NCBI GenBank assembly: GCA_014529385.2
Contig: CM043969.1
Span: forward strand, 30,400,946-30,464,945
From: Adiantum capillus-veneris
Taxonomy: Eukaryota > Streptophyta > Polypodiopsida > Polypodiales > Pteridaceae
Direction: 5' to 3'
DNA: 64,000 nucleotides
Shown: positions 56,457 through 64,000 of the stretch, in pieces
Layout of the letters: each line of letters starts with the position of its first letter
Position numbering within the stretch: position 1 is the stretch's first letter
Program-made: the position numbers and the translations under genes
The notes under the pieces: model-generated
Databases searched by the model: none
Seen by the model: only the letters and a program-made list of their open reading frames with translations
Told to the model about the DNA's origin: nothing

Positions 56457-58430
56457 ATGCGCACTAGGTCGCAGGGTCCACCTGACCCTGTGGTTCCAAT
56501 TGTAGGAAGACGTTAGAGGAGAGGCGCTTCAGATGAATTTGTTTTTACTTCACCGCAGATTGAAGAATCTGTATCTCCATCACCAAGCCCGGTGAGTGGT
56601 AGGCAGTTGCGGCGAGCGAGACGTACTCCGCGCAGTCAGTCATGTACTCCTGTCGTACGTTCACCCTCACCCACACAAGTTGCTCCACCACCGTCTCCGG
56701 TAAGCAGTCCGGGGGTATCTCCGCCACTGTCTCGACCTCCGAGTGCTCGTCAGCTTTTTTCGGGAGGAGGAGGAACAGTTGGGCAAGGGGTGATGGCTCA
56801 TCCTCAGATTAAGTATAGTCAGTTTCTAGGTCTTTTGAGTGAAGACCCTGATGCACATTTGCGCCAATTCAATAAAGCTTATGGATTGAATCATCCTGGG
56901 GTGGTGATTCCTCTCCATCAACAATCAGTGTTTGAATCTACACTCTTAGGGAAAGCTGCGAAATGGTTGTCCAAATATCCTGATGATCATTTCCAGAAGT
57001 ATGCTGACGGATCCATAGAGTTTCTACGAAGGTTTCAAATGGAAAAGACAGGCCCTCAACATTTGGAGAAGCTTCGAACGCTCCGGCAGAAGTCATTGCC
57101 AGTGGAGGATTACGTTGCAAAATTTTGGATGCTTTTGCAGAGGGTACCTCAGGCACAAAGGCCGGCAGCCGAAGTGCTAAATGATTATTTTTGGCGGGGG
57201 CTCAACAAGGATCTCATAACGGCTATGGCAACAGTGGATAAGGTAACTACTCCACTGGATAATGTAAGCGAGGCTTTAGAGGATACGGAATCTCCAAAGA
57301 AGTCAAAGAAAAAAGACAGGAAGAAATCTCATCGCAAGTCGCAAGACAGTGGCAGTGATAGTTCGGAGTCGGAATCCGCAGTATCAGATTCCTCGGACTC
57401 AAGCAACAACGATTTGGGGAAAGAATCGAAAGAGACACCGCGGAAAAAATCCCAGCGTCACGGGAAAGGTGTTTCATCCGGATCATCGGAATCGGCTGCG
57501 GTGGCTAAAAGTCTGAAGGAACTATGGTGTACCCAATGTCGGAATCCGGGCCATGCTGCTCAGGAGTGCGCAATGAATCAGAAGTGGTGTGCGATTTGCA
57601 TGACCAATACTCATAATACAGTGGAATGTTATTTCAATGGCCGGGGTCATCGGAGTAGAAGGGACTCTTCTACCTGGCAACAACCACAGATAGGGTAGGG
57701 ACAAGAGACTGCTATGGCGATGGCTCATGCTCATACATCAGAGACGCCTGTGCAAGGTCAAGTAGGAGGACGGGGTCAAGGGGGAGGACGAGGTCGCGAA
57801 AGAGGTGGCCGAGATCCTAATCGCCCCAAGACATGCCTTTTCTGTTTGGGGGATGGACACTGGCGATCTGAGTGTACTGAAGCTATGGAATACGATCGGA
57901 AAAAACAGGAACGCGCTGCAGGGAAACAGCCTAGTGTGGCTATGGTTCAGATTGAAGGACTGGAGAAGTCTGATCCAGTGGTCTCATTAATCACGCGATC
58001 GGGTAAAAATGTGGTTTCAACTCCCGATGTGAAGATTTCGGATTGGACGGCTCAGGAAGAGGTGCGGAAAAAGACTGTGTTCTAGTTGCCACAATCCGCA
58101 CCACCAGTGAAGACAGCAGGACTATCGACTATGCCATCGACTGTAGGCCTTGAAATAAAGGAAAGAAAAGCTGAAAATAAGAATGATATTAAAGAACAGG
58201 AGGATTGGAATTCAGTTTGGAAAGAGGTCCTCACGTCACCAGTTCAAGTACCTCTGCGTTCATTGCTGAAATTGGTCCTGAATTTCCATAATGCATTGCT
58301 GCGACAAACGACCACTGAGTTGAGGGGAGTTGCCATTGGGAAATTTGAAAGCGAGGAGGATGATTCAGCCCCGTTGCCGGCAAATAGGATCACGGATACC
58401 CGCATTCCGGAGCTTTAAGTTCGATACCAT
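56457..58430 (+). pseudogene. Element D gag
   Basis: The likely start is ATG 56457; an in-frame TAG near 56511 follows. The frame then runs on with stops at 57696 (TAG), 58083 (TAG) and 58416 (TAA). Order: Arg/Ser/Pro-rich N-terminus; capsid core (FLGLLSEDPDAHLRQF, WLSKYPDDHF, LPVEDYVAKFW); a Ser/Lys/Asp-rich tail at 57290-57480; a double knuckle region C-x2-C-x4-H-x4-C (57536-57577, CTQCRNPGHAAQEC) with a second partly degenerate Cys/His cluster; and another knuckle at 57835-57875 (CLFCLGDGHWRSEC) after a Gly/Arg-rich stretch. It would form the virus-like particle and bind RNA. Confidence 0.8.
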
Positions 58431-58793
58431 GGAACATACATTGACAAGGTTCTATTGGATGGTGGAGCGGGAGTAAACATTATCACCCAAGCAGCTTGTG
58501 AGCATTTTGGTCTCAGTGATTGGGAGCCTGCACCCTTTGTAGTCCGCATGGCAGATCAAAGAAGAGTGCAACCAGTGGGTTTACTTCGGGGCATTGTTTT
58601 GGATGTGGCGGGCTTATCCTTTGCTCTTTGCTTAGTAGTCTTGAATATTGAAGATCATAATCAGGATTATCACATTATCTTGGGGAGACCCTGGTTACGA
58701 CAAGCGAGGATAAAGCATATTTGGGAAGCAAATATGCTTATAGTAAAGAAGGGTAGAAGAAAAGTGCGTGTGATTTTGGGAACATGCAGATAG
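58431..58793 (+). pseudogene. Element D protease
   Basis: Same frame as gag. The retropepsin active-site loop reads VLLDGGAGVNII (58449-58484; D-G-G-A in place of D-S/T-G-A). The flap/end region is HIILGRPWLRQA near residue 75. It stops at TAG 58791. The usual role is polyprotein cleavage. Confidence 0.8.
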
Positions 58794-58814
58794 CCAGTTC
58801 AGGCAGCATGGCCA

Positions 58815-60090
58815 GTGATAGCAGAAACATTCAATATGGTGGAAGGATTAGAAGAGGATGAAGAGGAACAATTTCTCAAAGCTAATCCGGATTTGGTTTC
58901 TTTATATCTTGCGGATATTTCTCTGATTCCGAAAGGGAATTCGGTGGGGGTTTCAGGAACTCTAGCAGGAATAGGGGAGCAACAACAGGTGCTTCCAAGT
59001 CCTGAATCATTGGAGGACGTGATTCAGCAAGAACGAGCGTTTGAGGCGCAAATGGGAAAAATTACAAGGGTTAAAGAAGATGAATTAGAGAAGGTTTTTC
59101 TTGGGGAGCAAGCGAAGTCGCAGCCTATATACATTAATAAGCAGCTGGAGGCCAGTTTTAGAGATGATTTGATCAAGTTACTGACAGAGTTTAAGGATGT
59201 TTTCGCATGGGAATATGCGGATATGCAGGGATTGGATCCTAAGTTTTATCAGCATACGATCAATCTGAAACCGGATGCGGTGCCAGTGAAGCAGCACTCA
59301 TACAGGATGAATCCGAATGTGGCAAAGCAAGTTAAAATGGAAATTGATCGCATGTTGGAAGTGGGTTTTATTACCCCTATTGATAATCCGGAGTGGATTT
59401 CTCCAATTGTGGTAGTACTAAAGAAAAATAAGCAAATCCGAATTTGTGTGGATTACCGAAAATTGAATGCAGCTTAACTACTGTTCCAGATCCTTTTCCT
59501 CTTCCATTTTTGGATTCCATTTTGGATGATGTAGCAAGACATGAGATGTATACTTTTTTGGATGGATTTAGTGGATATAATCAAATCCGAATGGCATTGC
59601 GGGATCAACCAAAAACAACTTTTATTACTGCATAGGGTGTGTTTGCCTACACAGTGATGTGGTTTGGATTGCGGAATGCACCTTCCACTTTTCAAAGGGA
59701 TATGTTTCAAATTTTTGGTCCTTATTTGACGGATTTTATGAGAATTTTTTTGGATGATCTCAGTGTTTTTGGAGCGCAATTGGAGCATTTGAAGCAATTA
59801 CGGTTATGCTTTATGAAATGCAGAGAGGTGAAGTTCAGTTTGAATCCTTTAAAGTGTGCATTTGCTGTTCGCAGTGGCAGGCTATTGGGGCATATATTTC
59901 TGAAGATGATATTTTCGTGGATCCGGATAAAATTGCTGCAATTATGGAAGCGCCTCCACCGCAGAACCAGAAACAGTGCCAGATTTTCCTGGGACAAGCT
60001 CGTTGGCATGGGAGGCATTTGCGGTTTGTCGTGCATTTAGCAATCCCGATTACTCAGGCAGCTCATGCTATCGTTTTTGAATGGACATAG
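58815..60090 (+). pseudogene. Element D reverse transcriptase
   Basis: 58815-59477 holds the N-terminal linker and fingers (FAWEYADMQGLDP, KQHSYRMNP, ISPIVVVLKKNKQIRICVDYRKLN). A frameshift at about 59475 leads to PDPFPLPFLD and FLDGFSGYNQI (first catalytic Asp), a TAG at 59633, then GLRNAPSTFQRDM and the active site FLDDLSVFG, which keeps both Asp residues. A second frameshift near 59890 leads to the thumb region. The reading frame then stays the same to the end of pol. Confidence 0.88.
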
Positions 60091-60972
60091 AAATGTGACT
60101 TGGCTTTTCGGAGATTAAAACTTCAGCTATCCAAAGCTCCGATTATGCTTGCACCGAATTGGGGTTAGGATTTTCATGTGTTTGTGGATGCTTCGGATCG
60201 AGCTGTTGGCAGTGTGCTGATGCAAGAACAAAGTGAAGGATGGTTCGGACTTGTCTATTATGCCAGTAGACGATTATTATCCGCAGAAAGAAATTATTCC
60301 GTAACCGAAAGGGAATGTTTAGGGATGATTTATTCAGTAAAGAAATTTCGGAACTATCTATTGGGCCAACGTTTTTTCTTCCATGTGGACCATTCGGCTC
60401 TTTTATACCTGGTAAGGCAACAGAATTTGACGGGAAGATTGGCCAGATGGGTGCTTTTGCTGCAGGAATTTGACTTTGAGGTCATACATCGGCCAGGGGC
60501 TCAGCATGTGGTGGCTGACTACCTATCCAGGTTAGATTTCGACGAGCCGCCGACAGGTGTAGCTGATGAATTTCCGGATGCATCTCTGTTTCTAACAGGA
60601 GTAGCTGCAGAGGCTATCACAGTTCCGCAACAGGCAAGGGTCATTCCTAGCATCCCATGGACATGGTATGAGGAGATGTTTCATTTTATCGACAACGGCG
60701 AAATTCCTTCCTTTTTGTCCAGCCATCAGAGGAAACGTATGGCTATTAGAAGCAGGAATTTTGAGATTATTATGGGAAAGCTCTATTATCGTATGGTGGC
60801 AGAGGTATTACTTAGATGTGTGCTACCACAGGAGCAGGAAGCGGTATTAGAGGAAGTCCATACTGGTATTGCGGGAGGTCACTTTGCAGCATTAATCACA
60901 GCTCGAAAGGTTCTCCAATCTGGATTATGGTGGCCCACATTGTTTCAGGATGCGAGAAATTATGTGCAATAG
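60091..60972 (+). pseudogene. Element D RNase H and integrase N-terminus
   Basis: 60178-60540 is an RNase H domain: FVDASDRAVGSVL (Asp), ERECLGMIYSVKKFRNYLLG (Glu), HVDHSALLYL (Asp), RPGAQHVVADYLSRL. 60780-60972 begins integrase with the zinc-binding H-x-H part (EVHTGIAGGHF) and WWPTLFQDA. Stops are TAG at 60088, 60166 and 60970. Confidence 0.88.
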
Positions 60973-62073
60973 TGTGATGTGTGTCAGCGGTTGGGGTCCA
61001 AAATGCCTTTTCAGCCAGTTCTGCCCTTGGAGCCTTTTCAAAAGTGGGGTTTGGATTTTGGTGGTCCTTTTAAACTAGTGGCAGCTCACACAAGAATTAA
61101 GTATATCTTGACAGCCACGGATTACGCTACCAAATGGGTGGAGGCATGGCCTTTGAGAGATAATACTCCAGTTTCTGTGGAGGGATGCTTATATAAGGAT
61201 ATCTTTTCTAGATATGGCTGCCCTATTGAGCTGGTTAGTGACAGGGGAAGTCATTTTTTGAATAAGGTGATGGAGAGAATGCTACGGTTTTATTTTGTAT
61301 TACACAGGAAATCTTCTCCATATTATCCTCAGGCGAATGGGCAAGCAAAATCAACTAATAAGTAATTGATTGGGATTTTAACAAAGTTGGTGAATATGCA
61401 TCGAACGGATTGGGATGTGAAACTTCCTTCCGCCTTATGGGCCTATCGGACAGCTTATAAAGTGGCAACAGGATTGACTCCTTTTAAGTTGGCATTTGGC
61501 ATGGAGGCAATCACTCCGGTGGAGCATGTGATTCCGAGTATGCGGATGTTGATTGCGGATTGGATTCTTCCGGAGGATTCTGTGATTTATCGATTGGATG
61601 TTTTGCAGGAACTGGACGAAGAGCGGCTGAATAGCTTTGCGGTGCTACAGGATCTGCAGTCTCGGCGGAAAAAATGGCTGGATCGCCCGAAACCACGGCA
61701 ATTTGGTCGGGGACAGCTGGTCCTTGTCTTCAATTCCCGCCTTGGGAAGATGCCGGGGAAGCTTAAATTACGGTGGCGAGGACCATTTTGGATTTTTCAA
61801 GCATGCGGGCCCATCTCTTTTTATTTGGCGGATTTACGGGGGGAGGTTATTTCTGTGCCAGTCAATGGTTTCAGACTACGTCATTATGTTTCACCTACCA
61901 CGATTCAGTGCCCCTTTGTTGTGGTACATGAGCCGGAAGCTGCCCTAATCATGATTGGGGATTCTTTTGCATGCAATCTTGGAAAGCAGGAAAGGATCTA
62001 TGATGGTTGCGACACCGTGGATCGCCCTATTTTGGGAACTCATTGTGGAAAGGTTACTACTACATGCAGATGA
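60973..62073 (+). pseudogene. Element D integrase, catalytic Glu lost
   Basis: CDVCQR completes the zinc site. The core has WGLDFGGPF (first Asp), VSDRGSHF (second Asp) and NGQAKSTNK, where the catalytic Glu is now Lys (61348-61350, GAA to AAA). After TAA at 61363 the C-terminal part follows, with YRTAYKVATGLTPFKLAFG and a GPF-type module (LRWRGPFWIF). The last stop TGA at 62071 may be the true end of pol or another mutated codon, since the frame stays open afterwards. Confidence 0.88.
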
Positions 62074-62151
62074 TTCTTATTGTGTTTCTCTTGTTTAGTG
62101 TGTTGTGCGCTCTTAGTTCTATACTCTCTGCTCCTTCATCCCATCGCCACC

Positions 62152-63943
62152 ATGACAGCTTCTCTCCTTCAATGTATTCCTTTCACGCTTGTACAGCAGC
62201 TATCGCTTCGACGAGTGGACGCATGGCTGCAAGACTTGCGGCTGCGTGTGTTCGCCAACCTAGATTGACAAGGGATCCCAGTCCACCCGCCGCGGGCAGT
62301 AGGTTTGATTGAGCAACTCGCTGCTGGCGATATGGTGGTGTTGAATAATCAACAGCTAACAACAGAAAGGGTCTCAAGGTGTTGCTGTTTGCCCAACGAT
62401 GGAGTGGTGCGCGCCTCTCATGTGATCCCTGCTGCGGATGTAGAGCAAGAATTTGGTTTGAAAGTAAAAGGAGAGTATAAGCTTTCAGGGTTGTGAGATG
62501 TAGCCACCAGGGATACGTATCGATGGTTTCTCGAGGCGATTTGGCTGCAAGCCAAAACCTATACCATTTCGACCCGAGCAAGAAATGTTTTGCATTCGGC
62601 CAACTTTGGGTCAGTAGCTTGGGTAGCGGTTGTCAGAGAACGCCTGCTGGCGGAGTGCCAAAGAGTGATGGCACAGTTGGGGAGGAATACCCCAACCAAT
62701 ACAAAGGTTGGCCAACTGCTCACATTGATTTTTCCTTTAAGAGAAGTTTTTCCTCTCGCCCTGCTTCCTCTCTGTCACTTTGAAGATGATCACTTGGTGG
62801 TCCAAGGCACTAATGCTACTCTATCGCAAACGCAAAGCTTGGTAGTGCCGGCTGAGAGGGAAACACAACAGTAGCATGTGGGCACTCGGGATTTGCCTGG
62901 TCCATCGACAGTAGTGGTATCCTCTGGAGCCCAAGAGATGGCCACTGCAGGTGCAAGATCAGCAAGCCGCAAGCACGGCAGGGAGGAACATCAATTTTCT
63001 ACACCACCTCCAGCGACGGCATCTCTTCTTTCGGAGGATTCTGCGATGGCTCGCTAGCGCCGCCGAATGCAGGAGAGAGTGGGCAATGCTACTCTGTTGA
63101 GGACGGGCTCTCCAATTGCGGATGTTCCCGCTCAACCAAAAACTTCTGGCACTACCAATTCGGCTGCCTCGACAGGAGGTACTCTTTTTCGCAGCGCTAC
63201 CTTGGGAGGCTACTGCAGCGACTCTCGCTGACCAATTGCAGGCATGCGGCACTTTTTTGAGCAGACTTGCAGAGTCTATTCGTGCGGCCTGGACAGCCCC
63301 CACCACAGAGGGAAGAGTCAATGAGATGGAAGCACAGGTAGCTGCCTCGCAGACTCGCATTGTCGAGTTGTCCACTCAAAATGAAGAGCTGACTGCAACA
63401 ACTCGCCAACAAGGGGCAGAAATACAAATGTTACGAGGGGCTAATGCTGAGTTTGTGGCCTCTATTCAACAGGAACTTCTCCAGTTGAGAACGCAGCATA
63501 GCCTAGCCTCTTACTTAGCCTTGCACCCTGGTGATGTAATGATCAATATGAATGACTTGGATGCGTTGGCAGTGGAGATGCAAGAAGATCTCCGAGTTTT
63601 TTTGGATAATCAACTACAAAGCTGGAGCACACGCTTGGTTGCTGAGGTGAGAGCACAACCACCCACTCAGCAGGTTGTGGTGCAACACCCCGAGTCATCC
63701 AACACTAACAGAGGTAAGAGTGTTGTTCCCGAGGGTTTTTATGTTGCTGATTGGGCACAAGCTACAGAGGATTGTGCTGAAGCCCAGGCTCATGTATCTC
63801 GTTTGCAGAAAATGATTCGTCGATTTCGTAAGGAGCGATGCAGGGTCTGTTTTTGGGTGGAGACCTTACCTCATTCTTTTTCTCTCAGTCTACCACCTTG
63901 CCCTCCATTTTGGTCTTCTCTTAATAGATACATTTCTCGCTAG
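62152..63943 (+). pseudogene. Element D additional 3' ORF with coiled coil, unknown function
   Basis: It starts at an ATG in an excellent context (GCCACCATGA). It runs in the same frame as pol for about 1050 bases with stops at 62266 (TGA), 62494 (TGA), 62872 (TAG) and 63055 (TAG), then shifts frame near 63200 and continues to 63943. Roughly 590 residues in all. I recognise no domain. Visible features are a segment with LIEQLAAGDMVVLNN, a conserved-looking TYRWFLEAIWLQAKTY stretch, a basic/Ser linker, and a long heptad-type coiled coil (about 63290-63500, EMEAQVAASQTRIVELSTQ). The hydrophobic run before the ATG (62080-62140) may be 5' sequence or a read-through linker. Extra ORFs after integrase are known in some non-chromovirus gypsy elements, but I cannot match this one to a family. 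Confidence 0.6.
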
Positions 63944-64000
63944 TATCCTTTACATACACCTCTTGCTCCTCTGCCACAGGCGCCTCAATCTATTTCTTTG

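Larger units (their letters stand above)
56014..64000 (+). mobile_element. Element D: Ty3/gypsy retrotransposon with extra 3' ORF, incomplete in window
   Basis: Plus strand: 5' LTR 56014-56412, primer site, gag with zinc knuckles, protease, RT, RNase H, integrase, then an additional ORF up to at least 63943. No polypurine tract or 3' LTR is reached. There are about a dozen in-frame stops and three frameshifts, so it is dead. The absence of a chromodomain and the presence of an extra ORF after integrase recall the non-chromovirus (Tat/Athila-like) branch; the exact lineage is not resolved. Confidence 0.85.

Noticed and set aside
57690-63060. The many TAG/TAA/TGA stops in element D might be removed by U-to-C RNA editing, as in fern and hornwort organelles.
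   Set aside because: This is nuclear transposon DNA with frameshifts and lost catalytic residues as well; organellar editing would not act here. Methylation-driven decay explains the pattern better.

Overview
The window is nuclear DNA of a land plant with a large, repeat-rich genome. The evidence is one intact intronless EXORDIUM/PHI-1-type gene, a decayed pentatricopeptide-repeat (PPR) relic, plant-type Ty3/gypsy and Ty1/copia elements primed from initiator-tRNA-Met-like sites, and long dinucleotide microsatellites. Element A is a gypsy type with an (F)LD-x-VPIKG reverse transcriptase motif that I associate with seed-free plants and fungi, so a fern or fern ally is my guess; nothing here proves it.

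Layout. 1-4.9 kb: AT-rich, no gene, microsatellites and a short tandem repeat. 4.9-6.3 kb: minus-strand gag-protease relic. 6.28-14.93 kb: complete but dead minus-strand gypsy element A with both LTRs and a CCGG target duplication. 16.0-17.2 kb: one end of a CACTA-type transposon inside a second copy of the gag relic, next to a decayed primer site and LTR edge. 19.1-20.7 kb: PPR relic and a plus-strand gag relic. 21.65-22.69 kb: the EXORDIUM-like gene, the only host gene that looks intact. 21-27.5 kb: a cluster of small non-autonomous DNA transposons (four hAT-like, two TA-flanked) and two tRNA-derived SINE-like units.

29.9-45.8 kb: plus-strand element B, with gag, an unrecognised ORF with a membrane segment and no pol. 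Its 3' LTR is split by the minus-strand non-autonomous element C (37.2-45.6 kb). One LTR of C is itself split by a 1.3-kb terminal-inverted-repeat element (39.2-40.5 kb). A diverged relative of that small element (46.0-50.1 kb) is split by a young 2.5-kb element with 142-bp LTRs and a perfect CTAAC target duplication. 51.5-53.4 kb: minus-strand copia relic. 53.75-56.0 kb: probable LTR, primer site and gag relic of another element. 56.0-64.0 kb: plus-strand gypsy element D, running off the window, with gag, protease, RT, RNase H, integrase and an extra coiled-coil ORF in the same frame after integrase.

How the parts relate. A and C share LTR ends, primer-binding site, polypurine tract with its flank, and a recognisable gag N-terminus, so they look like an autonomous and a non-autonomous member of one group. 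Almost all stops in D can be explained by C-to-T or G-to-A changes, as expected for methylated, silenced plant DNA. The nesting gives a clear relative order of insertions.
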